Source of the DNA: Streptomyces lacrimifluminis
GTDB taxonomy: Bacteria > Actinomycetota > Actinomycetes > Streptomycetales > Streptomycetaceae
Assembly (NCBI RefSeq): GCF_014646095.1
Contig: NZ_BMMU01000014.1
Location: 124,001-188,000, forward strand
DNA: 64,000 nucleotides
Reading direction: 5' to 3'
The first letter of the stretch is position 1, and every line of letters starts with the position of its first letter. Positions 1 to 8,242 of this stretch are shown one piece after another. Made by a program: the position numbers and the translations under genes. A model generated the notes under the pieces. That model saw nothing but the letters and a program-made list of their open reading frames with translations. It was not told the DNA's origin and did no database searches.

Positions 1-12
1 CGAACCGGTTCG
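1..12. promoter_or_regulatory. LacI-type operator palindrome
   Basis: The first 12 bases form a perfect palindrome (CGAACCGGTTCG) with the central CG and AACCGGTT core common in LacI-family operators. It lies 23 bases upstream of the LacI-family gene, so autoregulation is likely. The site may extend left of the window edge. No second copy is visible before the binding-protein gene at 1259, so the transporter may be read through from this promoter. Confidence 0.6.
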
Positions 13-35
13 ATTCTCTCTCGGCAAGGAGTCCC

Positions 36-1091
36 GTGAACATCGGTGAGATCGCCCGGCGGGCCGGTGTCTCGCGAAGCACCGTGTCCTACGCCCTGAG
101 CGGGAAACGCCCCGTGTCCGAGGACACCCGCCGGAAGATCCAGCAGGTCATCGACGAGCTGGGCTACCAGCCCAACGCGAGTGCACGGGCCCTGGCCAAC
201 GGCCGGACCAGCACCATCGGTCTGGTCTTCCCGCCGGCCGGGAACCACTACACCGGTATGCAGCTCGACTTCATCGGCAGTGTCACCGAGGCCGCAGCCG
301 CGTACGACTACGACGTGCTGCTGTCGCCGAGCGGCGTGGACAGCGACCGGTCGTTCCAGCGGCTGCTGGGCGAGCGGCGGGTCGACGGCGCGATCCTGAT
401 GGAGATCCGGCTGCAGGACGACCGGCTCGACCATCTCACCGCGGTGGATTTCCCCTCCGTCACCATCGGCCGCACCGCCCGGCCGGAGGGCAGCTGGTGG
501 GTGGGCCTGGACCACACGGCGCTGGCTGCGGCCTGTGTGCACCACCTCGCCGATCTGGGGCACCGCCGGATCGCCTTCGTCAACCGGCCCGAGCAACTGC
601 TGCGGGCCGGGTACGAGTCGGCCCAGCGTGGGCTGGACGGGTTCACCAAGGCCGCGGCGGAACGCGGCCTCACCGTCCGGACGTACTGCTGCGGGGACGA
701 CGCCACGTCCGGCCTGACCTGTCTGGAACGGATCCTGTACGACGACCCCGCCACCACAGCACTGGTGACGCTGAACGAGGCCGCGCTCGGCGGCTTCTAC
801 CGGGGGCTGGCCCAGGCCGGCCGCCATGTGCCCCGCGACTTCTCCGTCACCGGAGTGGTGGCCGGCAGGTGGGCGGAGGCGGTGACCCCGCAGCTCACCG
901 CGGCGGACGTGCCGGCGGAACAGATGGGCCGCCTCGCCGTCGACCTGCTCGTCCAGCGGCTCGACCACCCCGAGACACCGGCACGGAATCACCTGCTGGC
1001 GCCGCCGATCTCGTTGCGAGCGAGCACCGGACCCGTCGGCGCCGGACCCGCCGACCTGGCCCCGGACTTCGGCACGCCCACCCACCCCTGA
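36..1091 (+). CDS. LacI-family transcriptional regulator
   Basis: A 351-residue repressor-type protein with the standard LacI layout. The N-terminal helix-turn-helix and hinge occupy residues 1-60 (NIGEIARRAGVSRSTVSYAL, then the LGYQPNASARAL hinge), followed by a periplasmic-binding-protein-like sensor domain. The GTG start has an AAGGAG ribosome binding site five bases upstream. It heads a group of sugar transporter and glycosidase genes, so its inducer is probably the imported oligosaccharide or a breakdown product. The palindrome at 1-12 is the likely operator. The family and DNA-binding role are clear; the ligand is not. Confidence 0.93.
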   Translation: MNIGEIARRAGVSRSTVSYALSGKRPVSEDTRRKIQQVIDELGYQPNASARALANGRTSTIGLVFPPAGNHYTGMQLDFIGSVTEAAAAYDYDVLLSPSGVDSDRSFQRLLGERRVDGAILMEIRLQDDRLDHLTAVDFPSVTIGRTARPEGSWWVGLDHTALAAACVHHLADLGHRRIAFVNRPEQLLRAGYESAQRGLDGFTKAAAERGLTVRTYCCGDDATSGLTCLERILYDDPATTALVTLNEAALGGFYRGLAQAGRHVPRDFSVTGVVAGRWAEAVTPQLTAADVPAEQMGRLAVDLLVQRLDHPETPARNHLLAPPISLRASTGPVGAGPADLAPDFGTPTHP

Positions 1092-1258
1092 CCCTCGCCC
1101 CGCCCGCTCCTCCTCCTCAGCCTCAGCGCCATGTACCCGGTCGGCCAAGAAGCCCACCGCGCGGACTCAGCAAGCCCAGCAGCCCTCGATCACCCTCCTA
1201 CGGCACACCTGTGTCGATCCCAGGGCACACCCGTGCCAAAACCCATGAGGAACACGCC

Positions 1259-2503
1259 ATGAACCGATCCGCCAGAAGCCGTCTCACCGCCGCAGCCCTG
1301 ACCGTCGCCGCCGTCACCGTCGGTGCAACCGCCTGCTCCTCCGGCTCGGGCGGCACCTCCACGAAGGCCGCGGACGGCGGCACGTACACGATCTGGGACC
1401 CGTACCCGCAGTTCGACAAGAGCTCGGCCTGGGCGAAGCTGCTGGCCGGCTGCGGCACCGAGGCCGGCGTGAAGATCAAGCGGACCTCGTTCGACACCAG
1501 TGACCTGACGAACAAGGCACTGCTTGCGGCCCAGCAGGACAACTCCGCGGACGTGCTCATCGTCGACAACCCGGTCGTGTCGACCCTGGCGGAGGCGGGC
1601 GTGCTGACCACGACCGACGACAACAAGCTGGACACCTCGCAGGCAAGCCCCAACCTCCTCGCGGCCGGCCAGTCGGGCGGGAAGACGTATGGCACGCCGA
1701 TAGGCGCGAACACCCTTGCCCTGTACTACAACAAGGCCGTGCTGAAGGAGGCCGGAGTCGACATCGCCTCGGTCAAGGACTGGAAGTCGCTGACCGCGGC
1801 GCTCGCGAAGGTCAAGGCGGCGGGCAAGAAGGGCATCACGTTCTCCGCGATCGGCACGGAGGAGGGCAGCTTCCAGTTCCTGCCCTGGTTCTGGGGCTCC
1901 GGCGCCCAGCTGACCGCACTCGACTCCGACAGGGCCGTCTCCGCGCTGTCTCTGTGGAAGACCTGGCTGGACAAGGGCTACGCCCCCAACTCGGTCATCA
2001 ACAACACCCAGACGACCAGTTGGCAGGAGTTCGCGAGCGGCGACTACGCGTTCAGCGAGAACGGCACCTGGCAGCTCGCCAACGCCGACAAGGCCGGCTT
2101 CGAATACGGGGTCATCCCCGTCCCGGCCGCCACGGGAGGCGACGCCGCGGCCCCGACGGGCGGTGAGTTCGTCACGATCCCGGTGCAGGGCGACACCGGC
2201 CGCTACGCCACTTCGCAGAAGCTCGTCTCCTGCCTGACGAACAGCCAGAACCTGCTCGACACCGACACGACGCTGTCCTACGTGGCCCCCACCACGGAGG
2301 TCCAGGACAAGCAGGTGGCCGCCAACCCGAACCTCCAGCCCTGGGTCGACGCGGTCAAGGCCGCCAAGGGGCGCACCAGCGACGACCTGGGCACCAAGTA
2401 CCCGAAGATCTCGGAGCAGTTGTGGAAGGCGGTCCAGTCCGCCCTCAGCGGGTCGGCGTCGCCGAAGGACGCCCTCGACTCGGCACAGTCCGCCGTCAAG
2501 TAG
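1259..2503 (+). CDS. Sugar ABC transporter substrate-binding lipoprotein (CUT1 type)
   Basis: An extracellular solute-binding protein of family 1, 414 residues. The ATG at 1259 is chosen because it gives a lipoprotein signal peptide: basic MNRSARSR, hydrophobic stretch, then the lipobox GATAC with the modified cysteine near residue 27. The open frame runs further upstream, but that part has no signal and overlaps the LacI gene in another frame. The two permease genes follow 19 bases downstream. No ATPase gene is present; Streptomyces CUT1 systems commonly share the MsiK ATPase, and that is inferred here. The substrate is probably an oligosaccharide. Confidence 0.9.
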   Translation: MNRSARSRLTAAALTVAAVTVGATACSSGSGGTSTKAADGGTYTIWDPYPQFDKSSAWAKLLAGCGTEAGVKIKRTSFDTSDLTNKALLAAQQDNSADVLIVDNPVVSTLAEAGVLTTTDDNKLDTSQASPNLLAAGQSGGKTYGTPIGANTLALYYNKAVLKEAGVDIASVKDWKSLTAALAKVKAAGKKGITFSAIGTEEGSFQFLPWFWGSGAQLTALDSDRAVSALSLWKTWLDKGYAPNSVINNTQTTSWQEFASGDYAFSENGTWQLANADKAGFEYGVIPVPAATGGDAAAPTGGEFVTIPVQGDTGRYATSQKLVSCLTNSQNLLDTDTTLSYVAPTTEVQDKQVAANPNLQPWVDAVKAAKGRTSDDLGTKYPKISEQLWKAVQSALSGSASPKDALDSAQSAVK

Positions 2504-2522
2504 CCAGGACTCCGACCAGCCG

Positions 2523-3506
2523 ATGAAGCACACGACACAGTCGCCGGACCGTCGGCCGGTGCAGAGCCGGAACGGGGCGGCGACCGCCGCCCCGCCCCCG
2601 GCCCGTACCACGACCCGACGCCGGCCGGCCTCCCAGCAGTGGGCCGCCTGGGCCTTCCTCACCCCGGTCACCCTCTACCTCGTTCTCTTCTACGCCTATC
2701 CCCTCTACCGCAACATCGACCTGAGCCTGCGCAACTACACGGTCCGCTCCTTCGTCCAGGGCGACGCGCCGTTCACGGGCCTGGCCAACTACCGGACCGT
2801 CTTCGACGACCCGACCTTCGCCCCCGCCCTGCTGCACACCGTGGTGTTCACCACCGTGTGCCTGGTCCTCCAGTACGCGATCGGCCTGGCGCTCGCCGTC
2901 TTCTTCCACCAGCACTTCCCGCTCTCCGCCACCCTGCGCGCCCTGTTCCTGGTCCCCTGGCTGCTGCCGCTCATCGTGTCGGCCTCCACCTGGTCGTGGA
3001 TGCTCAACAGCGACTCCGGCATCGTCAACGCCACCCTGCACGCCGTCGGCATCGACCCGGTGAACTGGCTGACCTCACCGTCCTGGGCGCTGACCTCGGT
3101 GATCATCGCGAACATCTGGATCGGCGTCCCCTTCAACCTGGTCGTGCTCCACAGCGGTCTGCAGTCCATCCCCACCAGCCTGTACGAGGCCGCCGCCCTC
3201 GACGGCGCGAACGCGTGGCAGCGCTTCTGGCGCATCACCTTCCCGCTCCTGCGCCCGGTGTCCGCCATCACCCTGCTCCTGGGCCTCGTCTACACGCTCA
3301 AGGTCTTCGACATCATCTGGATCATGACCAAGGGCGGCCCTGCCGACTCCTCCACCACCTTCGCCACCTGGTCCTACCAACTCGGCTTCGGCAACCTGCT
3401 GCCCGCCTTCGGCCCCGGAGCGGCCGTCGGCAACCTGCTCGTCGTCGCCGCCCTGGTCTTCGGCCTGATCTACGTGCGGGTCCAGCGAAAGCAGGCCATG
3501 TCATGA
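2523..3506 (+). CDS. Sugar ABC transporter permease (MalF-like)
   Basis: A 327-residue inner-membrane permease of the binding-protein-dependent family. A proline/arginine-rich cytoplasmic tail of about 35 residues precedes about six hydrophobic helices. The EAA-loop motif that contacts the ATPase is visible as EAAALDGANAWQRFWRITFP. It is the first of two permeases in the operon, and its stop overlaps the start of the next gene (ATGA at 3503-3506), indicating translational coupling. Confidence 0.92.
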   Translation: MKHTTQSPDRRPVQSRNGAATAAPPPARTTTRRRPASQQWAAWAFLTPVTLYLVLFYAYPLYRNIDLSLRNYTVRSFVQGDAPFTGLANYRTVFDDPTFAPALLHTVVFTTVCLVLQYAIGLALAVFFHQHFPLSATLRALFLVPWLLPLIVSASTWSWMLNSDSGIVNATLHAVGIDPVNWLTSPSWALTSVIIANIWIGVPFNLVVLHSGLQSIPTSLYEAAALDGANAWQRFWRITFPLLRPVSAITLLLGLVYTLKVFDIIWIMTKGGPADSSTTFATWSYQLGFGNLLPAFGPGAAVGNLLVVAALVFGLIYVRVQRKQAMS

Positions 3507-4369
3507 CAGGAATCGCCATGAACCGACGCGGCCGTACGTGGAGCAAGACGACCGTCGGCGGGCGCACCTGGGGAAAGACGGCCCTGGGCCTCCTGCTGAC
3601 CGCGGTCATGCTCTTCCCGGTCTACTGGATGCTCAACGTGTCCTTCACCCGCGACCAGGACATGCGCAAGTCCCCGCCGGACCTGTTCCCCGCCCACGCC
3701 ACCCTGGAGGGCTACCGGGCCGTCATCGACCAGCAGCTGCCCTACCTCGGCACCAGCCTCGTCATCGGCCTCGGCACGGTGGCCCTGACCGTGGCACTGG
3801 CCGCGCCCGCCGGCTACGCGCTGGCCAAACTGCGTCCCCGCGGCGGCGGAATCCTCAACTTCGTCCTCCTGGCCGCCCAGATGATCCCCGGCATCATCAT
3901 GGCGATGGGCTTCTACGCCATCTACCTCAGCCTCGGTCTGCTCCAGTCCGTCCCCGGCCTGATCGTCGCCGACTCCACCCTCGCCGTCCCCTTCGCCGTG
4001 CTCATCTTCACCGCGTTCATGTCGGGCATCCCCGGCGAGCTCCTCCAGGCCGCGAAGACCGACGGCGCCGGGCCGCTGCGCACCTTCTGGTCGATCGTCC
4101 TGCCGATGAGCCGCAACTCGATCGTCACGGTGTCCCTGTTCGCGTTCCTGTGGTCCTGGTCCGACTTCGTCTTCGCCAGCACCCTGGTCAACGGCGGCGC
4201 CCACGAGCCGATCACCCTGGGCATCTACCACTACATCGGCAACAACAACCAGCAGTGGAACGCCATCATGGCCACCGCGGTCGTGGCCTCGCTGCCGGCC
4301 GCGGTGATCCTCGTCCTGGCCCAGCGCTACGTCGCCGCCGGCGTGACCGCCGGTGCGGTCAAGGACTGA
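3503..4369 (+). CDS. Sugar ABC transporter permease (MalG-like)
   Basis: The second CUT1 permease subunit, 288 residues. The ATG at 3503 overlaps the previous stop codon. It has six predicted membrane helices and an EAA loop (ELLQAAKTDGAGPLRTFW). With the preceding permease and the lipoprotein it makes a complete importer apart from the ATPase. The upstream in-frame extension reads through the previous gene in another frame and is not used. Confidence 0.92.
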   Translation: MTGIAMNRRGRTWSKTTVGGRTWGKTALGLLLTAVMLFPVYWMLNVSFTRDQDMRKSPPDLFPAHATLEGYRAVIDQQLPYLGTSLVIGLGTVALTVALAAPAGYALAKLRPRGGGILNFVLLAAQMIPGIIMAMGFYAIYLSLGLLQSVPGLIVADSTLAVPFAVLIFTAFMSGIPGELLQAAKTDGAGPLRTFWSIVLPMSRNSIVTVSLFAFLWSWSDFVFASTLVNGGAHEPITLGIYHYIGNNNQQWNAIMATAVVASLPAAVILVLAQRYVAAGVTAGAVKD

Positions 4370-4505
4370 ACCCTTCTCCGCAGCCGCCACCGGTCTCCCC
4401 CCTCTCGCCGGTACCGCGACGCCATGCCCGCGCGCGACGCGCCGGGGGAGGTTCCACCGCTCCGGCAGACCCCGGCCCCACCCACGAAGAAACGAGTAAC
4501 TCCTC

Positions 4506-6266
4506 ATGACCGCCGCCCGATCCGGCCCGGCCTTCGCCATCCATGACATTCCGTTCAGCACCTACGGATCGTGGTTCGACATCTCACCCGTGGTGGCGGA
4601 GAAGACCTACGCCGAGGACCTTCACCTGGTCTCCCACCAGAACGGCATGCACGCGGTCCTGCGTCTGGTCCCCCTCGACGTGGCGACGGGCGACCGGGCC
4701 GAGACCCAGGTGGAGACGACACCCGGCCTGCTCAGCTGGACCGGGGCGGGCGGGCGGGTCGAACTCGCCTACGCGGCGCCCGACACCGTACGTCTGCGCG
4801 GCGACGGCCTGGGCCTGCGCGTCACCGCGGCGGCCGAGGCCCTGACCCCCTTCTCCGGCACCTACTTCTTCCGCGACCCGGTGGACGGCGCCCACGTCTT
4901 CACCTCGTACGAGACCGGGCGCCGCTACCGGATCACCGTGCTGACCGGCGCCGCCGAGGTCTCGGGTACCCAGGACCTGGGCAGTGCCGAGCGCGGTCTC
5001 ATGGTCACCGCCGGCGCCGGCCCCGACGGAACATGGGAGATCGCCGTCGAGGAACTCGACAACACGCGCCGGCCGTACACCGCGTCGTCGACGTTCAGCC
5101 AGGTCGTGGCGGCGGCGGAGCGCGCCTTCGGGGACTTCGCCGACGCGGTGGCGCCCTGGCGCTCGTCCGAGACCCCGGCCGCCGAACTCGCCGCGTACGT
5201 CCTGTGGTCGGCGGTGGTCGACCCGGCGGGTTTCGTCACCCGTCCCGCGGTGCTGATGTCCAAGCACTGGATGGACAAGGTCTGGAGCTGGGACCACTGC
5301 TTCAACGCCCTCGCGCTGGCCCCTGGGTCCCCCGCGCGGGCCTGGGACCAGTTCTCGCTGCCCTTCGACCACCAGGACGACAGCGGGGCCCTGCCGGACT
5401 CGATCACCCACTCCGAGATCCTCTACAACTTCGTCAAACCACCCATCCACGGCTGGACCCTGAACCACCTGCGCCGACGCCTCCCCGACCCCGTCGGCCG
5501 GGCGGAGCTCACCGAGACCTACCGCCGGCTGGAACGCTGGACCGACTTCTGGCTCACCGCGCGGCGCGCGCCGGGGGCCGCTTTGGCCCACTACCAGCAC
5601 GGCAACGACAGCGGCTGGGACAACGCCACCACCTTCGACCCCGAGCGGGTGATCGTCACCGCCGATCTGGCCGCCTTCCTCACCCTCCAGCTGCGTGAAC
5701 TCGCCGGTCTGGCCGCCGAACTGGGCCTTCCCGAGGATGCCCGCCGCTGGACACGCACCGCCGACGCGACCCAGACGGCGATGCTCGACGAGCTGTGGAC
5801 CGGAGAACGGTTCGTCGCCCGCTCGGCCCAGGACGGCAGCACCTGGAGCAGCTCCAGCCTGCTCGATCTGATGCCGATCGTGCTGGGTGAGCATCTGCCG
5901 GAGGGCGTCAGCTCCGTGCTGGCCGACCGCATCGGGGCACACCTGACCGCGTACGGCCTGGCCACCGAGCTGCCTGCCTCACCGCACTACCTGCCCGACG
6001 GTTACTGGCGCGGGCCGATATGGGCCCCCGCCACCGTCCTCATCGAGGACGGTCTGCGCCGTGCCGGCCACCAGGGCCTCGCGGACGAGATCAGCGCCCG
6101 CTTCCGCGCCCTGTGCGAGACCAGTGGCTTCGCGGAGAACTTCGACGCCCTGACCGGGGCGGGCCTCCGTGACCGCGCCTACACCTGGACCGCCAGCAGC
6201 TACCTCCTCCTCGCCGAGGCCCACGAGCTCCGCCGCGCCGCGAAGACCGCGTCGGTCGGCGGATGA
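4506..6266 (+). CDS. MGH1/GH63-like glycoside hydrolase
   Basis: A 586-residue protein with no signal peptide, so probably cytoplasmic. The N-terminal 200 residues look like a beta-sandwich domain. The C-terminal part has the (alpha/alpha)6-barrel signatures of the GH63/MGH1 group: MDKVWSWDHCFNALAL and YWRGPIWAPATVLIEDGL. Such proteins are often labelled glycogen-debranching-like or mannosylglycerate-hydrolase-like; the exact specificity cannot be read. Its place directly after the sugar transporter suggests it cleaves the imported oligosaccharide. The ATG start follows a GAAACGAGTAAC leader with a weak ribosome binding site. Confidence 0.82.
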   Translation: MTAARSGPAFAIHDIPFSTYGSWFDISPVVAEKTYAEDLHLVSHQNGMHAVLRLVPLDVATGDRAETQVETTPGLLSWTGAGGRVELAYAAPDTVRLRGDGLGLRVTAAAEALTPFSGTYFFRDPVDGAHVFTSYETGRRYRITVLTGAAEVSGTQDLGSAERGLMVTAGAGPDGTWEIAVEELDNTRRPYTASSTFSQVVAAAERAFGDFADAVAPWRSSETPAAELAAYVLWSAVVDPAGFVTRPAVLMSKHWMDKVWSWDHCFNALALAPGSPARAWDQFSLPFDHQDDSGALPDSITHSEILYNFVKPPIHGWTLNHLRRRLPDPVGRAELTETYRRLERWTDFWLTARRAPGAALAHYQHGNDSGWDNATTFDPERVIVTADLAAFLTLQLRELAGLAAELGLPEDARRWTRTADATQTAMLDELWTGERFVARSAQDGSTWSSSSLLDLMPIVLGEHLPEGVSSVLADRIGAHLTAYGLATELPASPHYLPDGYWRGPIWAPATVLIEDGLRRAGHQGLADEISARFRALCETSGFAENFDALTGAGLRDRAYTWTASSYLLLAEAHELRRAAKTASVGG

Positions 6267-6318
6267 CAGACCACCCGGGCGTCACGCCCGGGCCGCACTT
6301 CCCCTAAGAGACCCGCAC

Positions 6319-7627
6319 ATGCACACGCCCCGTATCCTTCCCCCGCCGGGACACACCGCCAGAACCGGCACCGGCGGAAGCCGTCGCCTCCGCGTCTTCC
6401 CCACGATCGCCGCACTGTGCGTGTCGCTGGCCGCCGTCACCCTCCCCACCACCGCGGCACAGGCCGCGGACACCACGGTCAGCGTCGACTTCGCCACCGC
6501 AGGAGGTGCCCCCGGCCATGGGGCCTCGGGCACGATCTACGGGATGACCGTGGACGGTTCGCTGCCGCAGGACCACTTACAAGGACATCAAGTGGAAGCT
6601 CATGCGGGCCGGCGGCGCCCAGCTCAACAGCGGCGGCTACGGCACCAGTGTGGCCGCCTACCAGACCCGCTGGGCCGCCACGCTCACCCAGTACAGCGGA
6701 GGGCCTGCGCGCCAACTGGGCCTCCGCCGGCAACCTGAACGACTTCCAGGCCAATCTGCTCACCAAGACCGGCAACCAGTACCTGCCCCTGGGTGAGTGG
6801 TTCCTGTACCGCTACTACGGCTCCCAGACCGGCAACATCGTCAACGTCATCCCGGGCAGCGGCACCGACGCCCTGGCCACCAAGGACAACACCGCCAGGA
6901 ACGCCAAGATCCTGCTCGGCAGCAACGCAACACCGGCAACGTCACCGTCGGCCTCAGCCGGCTCGACACCACCTCGGTCGTCGAGAACGGCCGGGTCCGT
7001 GCGATCGTCCAGCGCATACCGAACAACGGGGGCGGTGCCGTGAGCGGCCCGGTCACCGTCTCCGACCAGACCCTGACCGTCAGCGGCAACGCCTCCTCCG
7101 TCAACGTCCCGTGGACGGACTCCAAGGACGGCTACACCGTGACCCTGCTCCCGCCGTCCAACACCGCGATCTCCACGGTCGCCGTCGCCCAGCACAGCAA
7201 CCAGTGCCTGGACGACACCAACCTGTCCACCGCCAACGGCACGCAGTACCAGCAGTACCACTGCGAGGGCGGCTACCAGCAGATGTTCGACTTCAAGCCG
7301 GTGAGCGGCAAGCCGAACACCTACACCGTGGTCAACCAGCACAGCGCCAAGTGCCTGGACGTTGCAGGCGCCTCCACCACCGACGGCGCCGCGGTCGTCC
7401 AGAACACCTGCGGCAGCGGGACCACCCAGCAGTTCGCGCTTCACCCGGTGACCGCACTCGGCAACGGCAAGGACTACCAGCTGGTGTCTGCGCACAGCGG
7501 CAAGTGCGTCGACGTCAGCGAGATCTCCACCACGCCCGGCGCGAAGATCCACCAGTGGACCTGTGACGCCGCAAGTGCCCTGGCCACCAAGAAGAACCAG
7601 ATCTGGCGTCTGCCCGGCAAGGCGTGA
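6319..7627 (+). pseudogene. Broken secreted glycosidase (GH39-like) with ricin-type lectin domain
   Basis: The reading frame starts at ATG 6319 with a clear signal peptide ending ...TTAAQA. It is then broken at least three times. It shifts near 6575 (an extra T in CACTTACAAG), again near 6700, and again near 6930. The last part (6930-7627) encodes a beta-sandwich segment and a ricin B-type carbohydrate-binding domain with QxW-like repeats (CLDDTN, CLDVAG, CVDVSE). From memory of the family, intact relatives have a large catalytic barrel where this gene jumps from residue ~125 straight to EGLRANWASAGNLNDF. The catalytic core therefore seems deleted as well. It is non-functional unless the shifts are sequencing errors, which the deletion makes unlikely. 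Confidence 0.75.
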
Positions 7628-7729
7628 CCAGCACCGGATCCCGCTGAGTCTGCCGGCCGCACCCACGGCAACAGGCCATCGGCGTTCTCGGGTCCGGTGA
7701 CACACGACGCTGTGCAACTCCGTGAGGGG

Positions 7730-8183
7730 CAGTCGAATGATCCCGGCTGCCCCTGACCTCTTCTTCGGCGGTCCGGCGTCACGCTCCGGACCAGCGGACA
7801 GGAGCATCAGGGCGGTACGGAGATCCGTAGCGCCCGCGAGGACGCCGATGACGTCCGGCTGCTTGGCGGCCAAGCGGATCACACGTCCGGACGGCGACGC
7901 GCCTCATGACGAGGTCACCCGCCATGCGCACGACCAGGATGGCGACCGTGAAGGCGGTAGGGATCCCGGCAGCCGAAGCGGCGTTCGCTCCAGCGGTGTC
8001 GGCGGCACAGATGGCGGTCGCCAGCAGCAGAAGCCCGAAGGTCGCGGTGCTGATGGCCAGTTGCACTTCTGGAGTCACCCCCGGTGCAGCGGACGCCGAA
8101 CCCAGCAGGCCGCCGACGAGCACCCTGCCGCTCCAGGCGTGGAAGAACGGCGCCGTGCGCCGAAGCGGGTGGCAGACCCTCAC
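7730..8183 (-). pseudogene. Possible decayed membrane-protein gene
   Basis: On the minus strand, positions 8183 to about 7905 read with high-GC third positions and encode two hydrophobic stretches (VQLAISTATFGLLLLATAIC and AFTVAILVVRMAGDLVM). A GTG at 8183 could be a start. After 7900 the coding character moves to another frame (AAKQPDVIGVLAGATDLRTA), which suggests a frameshift. No family is recognised. The rest of the 7628-8242 interval shows nothing else. It could be chance coding bias. Confidence 0.25.
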
Positions 8184-8242
8184 GGGTCCAGGCGTTCCGT
8201 CGGCCGGGTGGGTTGTCAGTGGTGGCAGGCAGGATGACGGGT

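Noticed and set aside
497..1258. N-terminal extension of the binding protein
   Set aside because: The in-frame extension overlaps the LacI gene in another frame, is Arg/Pro-rich and would bury the lipoprotein signal peptide.
1190..2671. Long minus-strand reading frame opposite the binding-protein gene
   Set aside because: Composition is Arg/Gly/Val-rich and the opposite strand has a complete lipoprotein with clear family motifs. It is a GC-bias shadow, as are similar long frames opposite 4506-6266, 8243-10330, 37296-39233, 43582-45270 and 56124-57860.
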